20,722 bases of DNA from Desulfuromonadales bacterium C00003068 (GTDB lineage Bacteria > Desulfobacterota > Desulfuromonadia > Desulfuromonadales > Desulfuromonadaceae). A model generated the notes under the pieces. The model was given only the letters and a program-made list of their open reading frames with translations. It ran no database searches and had not been told where the DNA came from. Position numbers and translations under genes: made by a program. The stretch spans positions 1 through 20,722 of the forward strand of contig MAXR01000215.1 of the NCBI GenBank assembly GCA_001751155.1. The letters are read 5' to 3'. The first letter of the stretch is position 1, and every line of letters begins with the position of its first letter. Positions 6,247 to 14,225 of the stretch are shown here, piece by piece.

Positions 6247-8346
6247 ATGAAAATAGCTGATAATCAACATGATGAAAAGATTGACCCTACAGTTTCAACT
6301 CAAGATGATGGAATTGCCGCAGCAAAGCGGATTCAGGAAGAGGAAGAACTTGGTATTCGCTACCTTCAGGGCTGGCAAAAGTTTCTCGTTCCGTCGATTG
6401 CTCTCATCTGGTCACTGTTTCAATTATCGTTATCGAGCTGGTTGTTGATCGATTCAACCTATATTCGTGCCATCCACCTGACCTTTGCATTACTTATTGT
6501 GTTTTTGTCCTACCCCATGTTCAAGCGCGATATTCATATTCCGGGCTTGCGTTGGTTGGGTGAAAAACATGGAATTCCGTGGCCCGACTTTATTTTAGCA
6601 GGTATCGCCGCCGCCGCTGCCCTCTATTTAGCGATTGACTACGAAGGGATTGCCAACCGGATCGGTCGCGCAAGCGATATGGATATTGTGGTTGGAGTTA
6701 CCTTAGTCGTGATTCTGCTCGAAGCAGCGCGCCGGGTGATCGGTCCAGCATTACCTGTTATTGCTTCGATCTTTACCGCCTACGCGTTTTTCGGCCGCTA
6801 TATGCCGGATTTTCTCGCCTTTAAAGGGGTGAGCTTGCCCCGTTACCTCAGTCAGATCACTTTATCGACAGAGGGGATCTATGGAATTCCTCTCGACGTA
6901 TCAGCACGTATTGTCTTCCTGTTTGTGTTGTTTGGCGCGATGCTCGACAAGGCTGGAGCGGGTAAGTTTTTTATCGATGTCGCCATGAGTCTGTTGGGAC
7001 GCTACAAAGGTGGTCCGGCTAAAGCAGCGGTGCTGTCGAGTGGTTTATCTGGACTGGTGTCTGGTTCGAGTATTGCCAACGTGGTGACCACGGGAACGTT
7101 TACCATTCCATTGATGAAAAAGGTGGGCTATCCCGCTCATAAGGCAGCGGCAGTTGAGGTCGCAGCAAGTACCAATGGTCAGCTAATGCCACCGATTATG
7201 GGGGCGGCAGCATTCATTATTGCCGAATATGTCAATGTTCCTTACCTCGATGTGGTCAAAGCCGCAACGGTTCCAGCCTTTGCCTCCTATGCGGCACTGT
7301 TTTATCTGACCCACCTCGAAGCGTGCAAGCTGGGGATGAAAGGGTTGGCTAAGGCCGACCTGCCCCGCTTTGTTTCCACTTTTATGAGTGGCTTACATTT
7401 CCTTATCCCGATTTTCGTTCTACTTTATGAGCTAATTATTCCCCGTCACTCACCCGATTTAGCCGCATTTCGAGCTATTGGCGTGTTGGCTATCTTGATG
7501 ATATTGCAACGGCTGATTCCAGCGTGGCGCCAAGGGTTATCGAAACTTGGGGCAATAAAACTGGGCTGCGGTGAAGTTGTAGATGGCTTGATTGCCGGCG
7601 GGCGTAACATGGTCAGTGTCGCGGTGGCGACTGCCGCAGCTGGGATCATTGTCGGTGTTGTCACAATGGGCCTCGGTGGCTTGGTGACTGATATTATCGA
7701 CCTACTCAGTGGTGGAAATCTGGTGTTGATGTTGGTGATCACCGCTATCGCTAGTTTGATTTTGGGGATGGGTCTGCCAACAACGGCCAATTACATCGTC
7801 ATGGCATCGCTCACGGCACCAGCGTTGGTAGCCTTGGCTGACATGCAAGGGTTTGCCGTACCGTTGATCGCCGCTCACCTGTTTGTCTTTTATTTCGGTA
7901 TTTTAGCCGATGATACTCCACCCGTTGGTTTGGCTGCCTATGCGGCTGCGGCGATTGGTGGTGCCGACCCGATCAAGACCGGCCTTCAAGGCTTTATGTA
8001 CGATATCCGCACGGCCATCTTGCCGTTCATGTTTATCTTCAATACCGATATTTTATTGCTGGGAATCAGTAATCCGTTTCTGGCGGTCTATATCTTTATT
8101 ATGACCTGTGTTGGCACCTTTGCCTTTGCAGCAGCGACGCAAGGGTGGTTTATCATGAAGAACAGTTGGTACGATACCCTGTTACTCATGCTGGTTTCGG
8201 CGATGATGTTCCGTCCTGACTTTTTTGCCCGAGTGGTTGGCATTGAGAACCATTATCTCGCCTACCTGTTTGGTGTGGCGTTATGGGGTGGTATCTATTT
8301 ATTGCAAAAAATGCGTGGTGGTTCAACACCAGTTGCTACAGCGTAG
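6247..8346 (+). CDS. TRAP transporter fused 4TM/12TM permease
   Basis: A 699-residue inner-membrane protein that fuses the small (DctQ-like) and large (DctM-like) TRAP subunits, the usual arrangement with TAXI receptors. About 60 charged N-terminal residues precede the first membrane segment ('FLVPSIALIWSLFQLSLSSWLLI'). Many helices follow, including 'LEAARRVIGPALPVIASIFTAYAFFGRYMP' and the large-subunit signatures 'SGLSGLVSGSSIANVVTTGTFTIPLMKKVGY', 'STNGQLMPPIMGAAAFIIAEY' and 'ILGMGLPTTANYIVMASLTAPAL'. It should import the receptor's ligand using an ion gradient. The ATG at 6247 has AGGAGG at 6237-6242. An upstream GTG in the same frame (6178) lies inside the intercistronic hairpin and would add 23 residues unlike the family. 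Confidence 0.93.
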   Translation: MKIADNQHDEKIDPTVSTQDDGIAAAKRIQEEEELGIRYLQGWQKFLVPSIALIWSLFQLSLSSWLLIDSTYIRAIHLTFALLIVFLSYPMFKRDIHIPGLRWLGEKHGIPWPDFILAGIAAAAALYLAIDYEGIANRIGRASDMDIVVGVTLVVILLEAARRVIGPALPVIASIFTAYAFFGRYMPDFLAFKGVSLPRYLSQITLSTEGIYGIPLDVSARIVFLFVLFGAMLDKAGAGKFFIDVAMSLLGRYKGGPAKAAVLSSGLSGLVSGSSIANVVTTGTFTIPLMKKVGYPAHKAAAVEVAASTNGQLMPPIMGAAAFIIAEYVNVPYLDVVKAATVPAFASYAALFYLTHLEACKLGMKGLAKADLPRFVSTFMSGLHFLIPIFVLLYELIIPRHSPDLAAFRAIGVLAILMILQRLIPAWRQGLSKLGAIKLGCGEVVDGLIAGGRNMVSVAVATAAAGIIVGVVTMGLGGLVTDIIDLLSGGNLVLMLVITAIASLILGMGLPTTANYIVMASLTAPALVALADMQGFAVPLIAAHLFVFYFGILADDTPPVGLAAYAAAAIGGADPIKTGLQGFMYDIRTAILPFMFIFNTDILLLGISNPFLAVYIFIMTCVGTFAFAAATQGWFIMKNSWYDTLLLMLVSAMMFRPDFFARVVGIENHYLAYLFGVALWGGIYLLQKMRGGSTPVATA

Positions 8347-8355
8347 GAGGAAATT

Positions 8356-8844
8356 ATGTTGCCAGAGTATAAGACGATTTTACTTGCCATTGATCTGTCG
8401 GAGAATTCAGCCTTTGCATTGCGCCACGCGGTAGCCATTGGTCGCTGCCATAATGCGAAGGTTCATCTGCTCCATGTATTACCCGATGTCGAACCCGCTG
8501 TACTCAACTATGTGGCGACGGTGATGGGTGAGGGGCGCCTTGCCGATTATGAATTGCAACATAAAGAGGATATTCGCGATAAGGTGCGGGTATCGGTTCA
8601 CCAGTTTGCCAAGAGTGAGTTGCTTAATAATCCTGAGTATCTTGCGCTGATCGATGATATTGAGGTTCATCATGGCAACCCAGCCTCCGTCGTGTTGGAT
8701 GTTGCCGAACGTCTTGATGCCGATCTGATTGTTATCGGTAGTCACGGTAAAGGGCGGGTCAGCCATGCGTTTCTCGGTAGTATGGCCAAGCGCTTGCTGC
8801 GTAAATCGGTGCGGCCTGTACTGGTAATTCCTTTACAGGACTGA
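8356..8844 (+). CDS. Universal stress protein (UspA family), TRAP-linked
   Basis: A 162-residue cytoplasmic protein with a single Usp domain. It opens with the strand 'YKTILLAIDLSENS' and ends with 'DLIVIGSHGKGRVSHAFLGSMAKRLLRKSVRPVLVIP'. The glycines at 128, 131, 133 and 141 plus Ser142 fit the ATP-binding GxxGxG...GS pattern of nucleotide-binding Usp proteins. The gene follows the permease by 9 bases, and its AGGAGG site overlaps the permease stop, so coupled translation is likely. A Usp protein encoded with a TRAP system is known from Halomonas TeaD, which modulates uptake. A similar role here is inferred from position. Confidence 0.93.
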   Translation: MLPEYKTILLAIDLSENSAFALRHAVAIGRCHNAKVHLLHVLPDVEPAVLNYVATVMGEGRLADYELQHKEDIRDKVRVSVHQFAKSELLNNPEYLALIDDIEVHHGNPASVVLDVAERLDADLIVIGSHGKGRVSHAFLGSMAKRLLRKSVRPVLVIPLQD

Positions 8845-8858
8845 TAAGAGAATGTGTC

Positions 8859-8877
8859 GGGGAGTGAATTACTCCCC
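8859..8877. terminator. Short hairpin at the usp/rimO convergence
   Basis: GGGGAGT and ACTCCCC form a 7-bp stem with a 5-base loop in the 24-base gap between the two convergent stop codons. It overlaps the last codons of rimO. Neither side has a T run, so termination efficiency is doubtful, but no better signal lies between the genes. Confidence 0.4.
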
Positions 8878-10215
8878 TTCACCGACCATCTCACCAATGA
8901 GGTCATATTCGGTGGTGTCTGTTACTGTTATGGCAACGATGTCACCGATGTTGGGTTGCCCTGCAGTGATGTAGACGATGCCATCGACATCGGGAGCCTG
9001 TCCGCGACTGCGTCCTTGCAGAAGCAAGTCAGTCTCTTCACTAAACCCATCTACTAGCACATCAATCTCTTGACCGAGCAAGGCGTGATGTTTGGTGAGC
9101 GAAATCGTACTTTGGGCGGTCATAATCTTTTTTTGCCGCTGTTCTTTCAGCTCTTCATCAATTTGATTGTCCAGTTGCGCTGCCGAAGTACCATCCTCTT
9201 GCGAGTAACAAAAGGCACCAACGCGATCAAAGTGGCCCTCGTTGACAAAATCGAGAAGTTTTTCAAACTGGGCCTCTGTTTCACCAGGAAAGCCAACGAT
9301 AAATGAGGTGCGTAAGGTGATATTAGGAACCCGTTGGCGAATGCGCTGAATGAGGGCGCGCAATTGCTGTTCGTCAATGCGCCGATTCATTTTTGTCAAA
9401 ATGGCATCATCAATGTGTTGTAACGGCAGATCGAGATAGTTGCAGATCTTCTCTTCGCTGGCGATCAGGTCGATCAACTCATCCGTTACCCCATCAGGGT
9501 AGGCATACAACAGCCGAATCCATTTTAAATCCGCAATCTTCACCAACTCACGCAGGAGTTTTTCCAGCGTTGAACCATCCTTCAAATCATGACCAAAGGC
9601 GGTAATATCCTGCGCGATCAGGTTGATCTCTTTTACCCCTGCTTGAACACTGGCTTCCACTTCGGCAACCACCGAAGCGATGGTGCGCGAACGCAGTGGC
9701 CCGCGTAATTGCGGAATGATGCAGTAGGAGCAGCAATTCGAGCAGCCTTCCGCGATTTTAACGTATGAAGTGTAGAATGGTGATGCTTTGACGCGCGGCG
9801 TGGTGTGATCGTGCAACGCAGTTGGTGCGCTCACCGCCTGAAGTTGTTGTTTCGAGGTGCGATATTCATCAATCAGCTCGACAATTCGCACCGCATCACC
9901 CGTTCCCATGAAGATATCCACTTCAGGAAGTTCCTTGGCGAGGTCAGCTTTATAGCGTTGCGGCAAACAGCCGCAAACAATCAACAGCTTGCACGAACCA
10001 TCCTCTTTAAAGCGCGTGGCTTCAAGGATAGTATCAACGGATTCCTCCTGAGCATCGCTGATAAAAGCACAGGTATTGATGATCAGAATATCAGCCTGCT
10101 CCTCATCGTTGGTGATGTTGAAGCGATCACTGTTGAGGTGGCCGAGGATCACTTCCGAATCAACAAGGTTTTTCGGGCAGCCTAAGCTGATTAAACACAC
10201 ATTTTCTTTATTCAA
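8869..10215 (-). CDS. rimO: Ribosomal protein S12 methylthiotransferase RimO
   Basis: A 448-residue radical-SAM enzyme that adds a methylthio group to the conserved aspartate of ribosomal protein S12. The N-terminal UPF0004 domain has its three cluster cysteines at Cys13 ('SLGCPKNLVDSE'), Cys49 ('INTCAF') and Cys83 ('CGCLPQR'). The radical-SAM motif CxxxCxxC is at Cys158, Cys162 and Cys165 ('EGCSNCCSYCIIPQLRG'). A C-terminal TRAM-like segment starts near residue 380. 'SLGCPKNLVDSE' separates RimO from the tRNA enzyme MiaB. The start is TTG at 10215, with GGAGA 7 bases upstream; it lies 15 bases after the yajQ stop. It is the last gene of the leftward five-gene block. Confidence 0.96.
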   Translation of the reverse strand: MNKENVCLISLGCPKNLVDSEVILGHLNSDRFNITNDEEQADILIINTCAFISDAQEESVDTILEATRFKEDGSCKLLIVCGCLPQRYKADLAKELPEVDIFMGTGDAVRIVELIDEYRTSKQQLQAVSAPTALHDHTTPRVKASPFYTSYVKIAEGCSNCCSYCIIPQLRGPLRSRTIASVVAEVEASVQAGVKEINLIAQDITAFGHDLKDGSTLEKLLRELVKIADLKWIRLLYAYPDGVTDELIDLIASEEKICNYLDLPLQHIDDAILTKMNRRIDEQQLRALIQRIRQRVPNITLRTSFIVGFPGETEAQFEKLLDFVNEGHFDRVGAFCYSQEDGTSAAQLDNQIDEELKEQRQKKIMTAQSTISLTKHHALLGQEIDVLVDGFSEETDLLLQGRSRGQAPDVDGIVYITAGQPNIGDIVAITVTDTTEYDLIGEMVGEGE

Positions 10216-10230
10216 GCGAGTTCTCCACCA

Positions 10231-10716
10231 CTACGAGCGCATGTTCATAAATTGCAGGTCAACATCGAGGTCAGCACCTTTGAGCATCTGCATCACATCT
10301 TGAAGGTCGTCAATTTTTTTGGCTGAAACGCGCACTTCATCGTCGGTGATTTGTGGCTGAACTTTGAGCTTCATATCTTTGATCTTTTTGATGATCTCTT
10401 TGGCTTTCTCTTTTGAGATCCCCTGAACTAAGTCGATGTTTTGACGAACAGCGACACCGGATGCATTTTCCACCTTGCCGAAGTCGAGACACTTGGCTGA
10501 CACATTACGCCGAGTCAGCTTGGCCTTGAGAATATCGACAATCGCTTGCAACTTATAATCATCGGCCGCCAAAATGGTGATGCTCTCCTTGTTAAGGGTG
10601 ACCTCGTTGTGCGTACCCTTAAAGTCGTAGCGTTGATCGACCTCTTTGCAGGTTTGGTTTACAGCGTTATCAACTTCTTGTAGATCTACTTTTGAAACAA
10701 TGTCAAAACTAGGCAT
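10231..10716 (-). CDS. yajQ: YajQ family nucleotide-binding protein (UPF0234)
   Basis: A 161-residue protein of normal family length, with the diagnostic opening '[21 protein letters not shown]' and 'RYDFKGT'. The conserved internal segment '[25 protein letters not shown]' and '[22 protein letters not shown]' follow. YajQ proteins have two ferredoxin-like halves; some bind cyclic di-GMP and act with a transcription factor, while others bind RNA or nucleotides. No such partner is nearby, so the role is left open. GGAGGAG four bases before the ATG gives a strong ribosome site. The gene sits between the LolA-like gene (27 bases) and rimO (15 bases). Confidence 0.95.
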   Translation of the reverse strand: MPSFDIVSKVDLQEVDNAVNQTCKEVDQRYDFKGTHNEVTLNKESITILAADDYKLQAIVDILKAKLTRRNVSAKCLDFGKVENASGVAVRQNIDLVQGISKEKAKEIIKKIKDMKLKVQPQITDDEVRVSAKKIDDLQDVMQMLKGADLDVDLQFMNMRS

Positions 10717-10743
10717 GATACTCCTCCATGAAGGATAGATAGA

Positions 10744-11490
10744 TTATTTGAAATCAACGGTTAAATCAGATGGGCGCACGGTATCAACGCCTTCGGGAAT
10801 AATGAAGGTAAATGATTTACGGGTTGCGCTTTGGTTAATTTTTATCGCCCGGAATTCGATCTCAGTAGTGTTACCTGTTGGGTCGAGAACGCTGGCCATA
10901 TGTAATGGGAATCCCGCTTGAGGTTGCGCGTCAGCCAACCATTTAGGCACGGCAAGCGTCAGAGTTTTGATGTAGACCGACGACTCTTTAGGGGTGAGTT
11001 GGAGCAAGTAGTCGTCATCGTTATTGCGTTGCGGTACGCCCCACACGACCGAGAAATGTTGCGAAAGTTGACCGAGATTGCGTAAGAACAGCAGTGGGTC
11101 TTCACTGTAATAGCTTTCATCGTTCACTTCCGAAACCATCACCTGATTGTTGTCGGGAAGATACACCCATAGGTTTTGTCCGTCAGATACCACTTGTTGC
11201 TTGTTTGGTACAGTGTAGCGCCAGTGGAAGAGGGTGTCGGTACGTTGAGCATCATCCGCACAGATAAACTTCATCGCCATCGTGCCACGTGCTGTTTGGG
11301 TTCGATTTAGACTAGCAATGCGGGCCTTTTGATAAAAATCGGCCTCAACTGTTTGTATGCTTTGATCGCCAGCACTGGCGTTAAAGCGTTGTTGGAAGCG
11401 TTCGAGTAGTTGTTCAGGGCTAGGGCTGGTGGTCTGAGCCCATGCTGGACTGGTGATGCAAAGTAAAATTAAAAAAATAACAGTGCGCAT
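10744..11490 (-). CDS. lolA: LolA-like outer-membrane lipoprotein carrier
   Basis: A 248-residue exported protein. The signal peptide is MRTVIFLILLCITSPAWA, with cleavage before QTTS. The rest shows the LolA pattern: an N-terminal helix 'LLERFQQRFN', 'VEADFYQKARIASLNRTQTARGTMAMKF', 'LFHWRYTVPNKQQVVSDGQNLWVYLPDNNQVMV' and a late 'MASVLDPTGNTTEIEFRAIKIN'. LolA carries lipoproteins through the periplasm from LolCDE to LolB. The ATG at 11490 is chosen because AAGGA lies 7 bases upstream; a TTG two codons earlier would be only 1 base from that site. Sequence identity to classical LolA looks low, so the symbol is given with moderate certainty. Confidence 0.85.
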   Translation of the reverse strand: MRTVIFLILLCITSPAWAQTTSPSPEQLLERFQQRFNASAGDQSIQTVEADFYQKARIASLNRTQTARGTMAMKFICADDAQRTDTLFHWRYTVPNKQQVVSDGQNLWVYLPDNNQVMVSEVNDESYYSEDPLLFLRNLGQLSQHFSVVWGVPQRNNDDDYLLQLTPKESSVYIKTLTLAVPKWLADAQPQAGFPLHMASVLDPTGNTTEIEFRAIKINQSATRKSFTFIIPEGVDTVRPSDLTVDFK

Positions 11491-11538
11491 GCACAATTCC
11501 TTTCGGGAAAGTTGAAACCGGTTGTTGCCGGAGGGTGA

Positions 11539-12546
11539 TTAACGAAAATGGTTAAAGCCTGTTGACTGAATGGGTCGTTGCTGACCCGCTGCATCGACCA
11601 GTGTCAAACCTTGACTAGCAGGGACGCAGGAGCCGATTTGGGTCAATGGTACTCCGAGTTCAGTGGCAAGCTGATTGATCTTATCATTGTTTAGCGCTGG
11701 AGCACAGAAAAGGAGTTCATAGTCCTCACCGCCACGCAGGGCAGTTTCAGCGTCTTGTGGATTGTTTTTAAGATGCTGTCGCGCTGCATCTGAAAGGGGG
11801 AATTGATTTTGAATTAATTGTGCTCCCAGTTGAGATTGATCAAGGATGTGGCCAAGATCGGAAAAAATTCCGTCTGATACATCAATCATGGCTGTTGCTA
11901 GGTTGTTTTTGGCAATCGCTTGGCCAAGCTCTAGGCGCGGAGTTGGGCTGTGGTGTCGTTGTCCTAAGTAGGCTGCTGGGGTCTCGCCGCGCTGAAGTTG
12001 GGCGAGGGCGAGGGCGCTATCACCAATGGTTCCTGAAACATAGATGAGATCGCCCTGTTTGGCACCATCTCGACATAGCAGATGTTCAGGTGAAATAGAA
12101 CCATGCACGGTAACAGAGATCAGCAAGCTGCCATTGCTGCGACAGGTGTCACCGCCGCAAAGTGTTGCCCCGGCAGCGTTGGCCTCATCGATAAAACCTG
12201 AGGTAAACTGGTCGATTTCGGTTGCTGTAAGGGTTTTCGGTAGGCCAACACCTAAAAAAAGGTGAGTAGCCTTACCGCCCATGGCGGCAATATCACTCAG
12301 GTTGACGGCGGCACTTTTACGGCCGAGGTGGTACATATCGGTCCAATCTCGGCGGAAATGGACATCTTCGATCAGCAGATCCTTGCTGGTAAGCAGTAGT
12401 TCCCCAGCGGGGATAATGGTCGCGGCGCAATCATCGCCAATCCCGACAGCAACACTGTCACTGTCGCTAACTTGGTTACGAATTCGATCTATGAGGCCAA
12501 ATTCACCGAGTTGGCTGAGGTTGTTGTTTGTTTCTTCAGAATTCAT
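11539..12546 (-). CDS. thiL: Thiamine-monophosphate kinase ThiL
   Basis: A 335-residue cytoplasmic kinase that makes thiamine pyrophosphate from thiamine phosphate and ATP. The AIR-synthase-like fold is plain: 'LGEFGLIDRI' at the N-terminus, 'VGIGDDCA', 'LLLTSKDLLIEDVHFRRDW' with the metal-binding acidic residues, 'AAVNLSDIAAMGG', 'GATLCGGDT', 'AMIDVSDGIFSDLGHI' and 'LRGGEDYELLF'. The ATG at 12546 gives a protein beginning MNSEETNNN. An in-frame TTG at 12564 would add six residues. Neither has a good Shine-Dalgarno, so the start is uncertain by six codons. The gene lies 48 bases from both neighbours. No thiamine riboswitch is seen upstream. Confidence 0.94.
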   Translation of the reverse strand: MNSEETNNNLSQLGEFGLIDRIRNQVSDSDSVAVGIGDDCAATIIPAGELLLTSKDLLIEDVHFRRDWTDMYHLGRKSAAVNLSDIAAMGGKATHLFLGVGLPKTLTATEIDQFTSGFIDEANAAGATLCGGDTCRSNGSLLISVTVHGSISPEHLLCRDGAKQGDLIYVSGTIGDSALALAQLQRGETPAAYLGQRHHSPTPRLELGQAIAKNNLATAMIDVSDGIFSDLGHILDQSQLGAQLIQNQFPLSDAARQHLKNNPQDAETALRGGEDYELLFCAPALNNDKINQLATELGVPLTQIGSCVPASQGLTLVDAAGQQRPIQSTGFNHFR

Positions 12547-12594
12547 GGCGACAACTTTATGCAAACTGTCGCTAAATGTCCAGTAGAGAGCGTA

Positions 12595-13008
12595 TCATTC
12601 TAGCTCCTCAAGTGCGTTTATCGCCTGTTTAAATGGTTGAGGCAGTCGGCGAGCTTTACGCGCGGTGTAATCGAAGGCGATGAGGGCCGTTGTCCCCTCT
12701 GCGGTTAATTCACCATTTCGCTCAATCCGGTAGCTCATCGTCACTGATGAACGTCCCATTTCTGTCACCCGTACCCCAATTTCCAATTCATCAGCAAGAA
12801 ACATTTCGGCCCGATATTTTACGTTTGCTTCAGGGAGAATAATGCCACAGCCACCAATGTCGAGTTCGCTGAAATTCCCTAATTGTTTCAGGTAGCGAAT
12901 GCGAGCATCTTGAAAAAAATTAAGTACCGCAGAATTTGCAACATGATTGCCGTAATTGATGTCACTGATCCGAACTTGGTACGCTGTTGTGAACTGAAAA
13001 CCTTCCAT
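12595..13008 (-). CDS. Hotdog-fold acyl-CoA thioesterase (4HBT/YbgC-like)
   Basis: A 137-residue single-domain hotdog thioesterase. The N-terminus 'TTAYQVRISDINYGNHVANSAVLNFFQDARIRYL' is the 4HBT active-site strand and helix, with the catalytic-position Asp in 'SDINYGNH'. Later, 'VKYRAEMFLADELEIGVRVTEMGRSSVTMSYRIER' and 'ALIAFDYTARKARRLP' complete the fold. It should hydrolyse an acyl-CoA or acyl-ACP; chain specificity cannot be read from sequence. AGGAG six bases before the ATG supports the start. It is the first gene of the leftward block and is divergent from nfo across 289 bases. Confidence 0.88.
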   Translation of the reverse strand: MEGFQFTTAYQVRISDINYGNHVANSAVLNFFQDARIRYLKQLGNFSELDIGGCGIILPEANVKYRAEMFLADELEIGVRVTEMGRSSVTMSYRIERNGELTAEGTTALIAFDYTARKARRLPQPFKQAINALEELE

Positions 13009-13217
13009 TTTGTACTCCTGTGGTAGTAGTGAGCTGTCAACGGTAACGTATTGTGGCTGAGTTGAGCAATATAAAGTAAATATGATTTTCTTATTATAGT
13101 AATGCCCGTAAATTAAGGTAGTTATGCTGATGTTCTGTCTTGATGTTCATTTCTGGGTGGCGTACATCGTTTTTGAACTTTACGATATCTTTGTTTAATT
13201 GGTGAAAAATGAAGGGA

Positions 13218-13247
13218 TTGCCAGTTTTGACTGGTGTGCGGTAGTAT
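13218..13247 (+). promoter_or_regulatory. Candidate sigma-70 promoter of nfo
   Basis: TTGCCA (13218-13223) and TAGTAT (13242-13247) are 18 bases apart and would start transcription near 13254, giving a leader of about 44 bases. The spacer contains CCAGT-TTTG-ACTGG (13221-13234), a small inverted repeat that could be an operator. The rest of the 13009-13297 gap shows a leftward TATAAT (13093-13098 on the minus strand) that may serve the thioesterase gene, but without a good -35. Confidence 0.35.
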
Positions 13248-13297
13248 GTTGGCCGGATGTAAGCAGGTGAAAATAAAATTCTAAAAGGATGATGACA

Positions 13298-14149
13298 ATG
13301 AAATATATTGGAGCTCATGTGAGTGCAGCAGGAGGGGTTGATAATGCCCCCGTTAATGCTGCACAAATTGGTGCGACAGCTTTTGCGCTATTTACTAAAA
13401 ACCAGAAGCGCTGGAATGCATCCCCTTTGACCGATAAGGTGATTGCATCGTTCAAGGAAAAGTGTCTTCAGTATGGTTTTGCTATGGATCAAATTTTACC
13501 TCACGATAGTTATCTGATCAATTTAGGTCATCCTGAAGCGGAAAAGCTGGAAAAATCGCGGACGGCTTTTATTGATGAGATGCAACGGTGTCAACAATTG
13601 GGGCTAACTCGGCTCAACTTTCATCCCGGCAGCCACTTAAAGCAGATAGGCGAAGGTGAATGCATAAGCCGTATTGCTGAGTCGTTAAATATCGCTTTGG
13701 CGCAAACGGCAGGGGTCGTTGCGGTGATTGAGAATACCGCTGGCCAAGGGAGTAATCTTGGTTATTGTTTTGAGCAGTTGGCTGAAATAATTGCACAGGT
13801 GGAGGACAAAGAGCGGGTCGGTGTGTGTTTAGATACCTGCCACACCTTTGTTTCAGGTTACGATTTGCGGACCACTGAGGCGTGTGAGGCGACGTTTAAA
13901 GCCTTTGACGAGGTTGTCGGCTTTAACTATTTAAAAGGGATGCATATCAACGACAGTAAAACCCCCTATGGCAGCAAAGTAGACCGCCACGCACCGTTGG
14001 GTGCTGGTGAGATTGGTTGGAGCTGTTTTGAGTACATTATGGCCGATAGTCGCTTTGATAACATTCCGTTGATCTTAGAAACAACGGATCAACTGTTATG
14101 GGCTGAGGAGATTGCGCAATTAAAACGGTTGGCGGGAATTCTTGTTTAA
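13298..14149 (+). CDS. nfo: Endonuclease IV (AP endonuclease)
   Basis: A 283-residue DNA repair enzyme that cuts at abasic sites and removes blocked 3' ends. All nine zinc ligands of the TIM-barrel active site are visible and fall at the same numbers as in E. coli Nfo: His69, His109, Glu145, Asp179, His182, His216, Asp229, His231 and Glu261. The N-terminus '[13 protein letters not shown]' is the family signature. The ATG at 13298 is chosen over ATGs at 13289 and 13292 because AAGGA ends 8 bases before it and the protein then starts exactly as its relatives do. The gene stands alone between a divergent thioesterase block and a bidirectional terminator. Confidence 0.97.
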   Translation: MKYIGAHVSAAGGVDNAPVNAAQIGATAFALFTKNQKRWNASPLTDKVIASFKEKCLQYGFAMDQILPHDSYLINLGHPEAEKLEKSRTAFIDEMQRCQQLGLTRLNFHPGSHLKQIGEGECISRIAESLNIALAQTAGVVAVIENTAGQGSNLGYCFEQLAEIIAQVEDKERVGVCLDTCHTFVSGYDLRTTEACEATFKAFDEVVGFNYLKGMHINDSKTPYGSKVDRHAPLGAGEIGWSCFEYIMADSRFDNIPLILETTDQLLWAEEIAQLKRLAGILV

Positions 14150-14171
14150 GGCATTTGCAAAAAAAAGATAA

Positions 14172-14209
14172 AAAAAAGCGGTTATCCCGAAAAGGATAAC
14201 CGCTTTTTT
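14172..14209. terminator. Bidirectional intrinsic terminator between nfo and pckA
   Basis: GCGGTTATCC (14178-14187) and GGATAACCGC (14194-14203) form a perfect 10-bp stem with a CGAAAA loop. The stem is flanked by A6-7 on the left and T6 on the right. It should stop both rightward nfo and leftward pckA transcripts. Confidence 0.93.
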
Positions 14210-14225
14210 GTTAAAGCTATTAAAC

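Noticed and set aside
7446..7790. 114-codon leftward open frame inside the TRAP permease gene
   Set aside because: It lies wholly inside a clearly coding gene and is rich in Pro, Ile and Thr from reading membrane codons on the opposite strand.
9805..10185. 126-codon rightward open frame opposite rimO
   Set aside because: It lies inside rimO, whose cysteine motifs fix the coding strand, and it shows no ribosome site or motif of its own.
13094..13366. 90-codon leftward open frame across the nfo start
   Set aside because: It overlaps the certain nfo start, has no good ribosome site and a composition without recognisable motifs; the region is better explained as divergent promoters.
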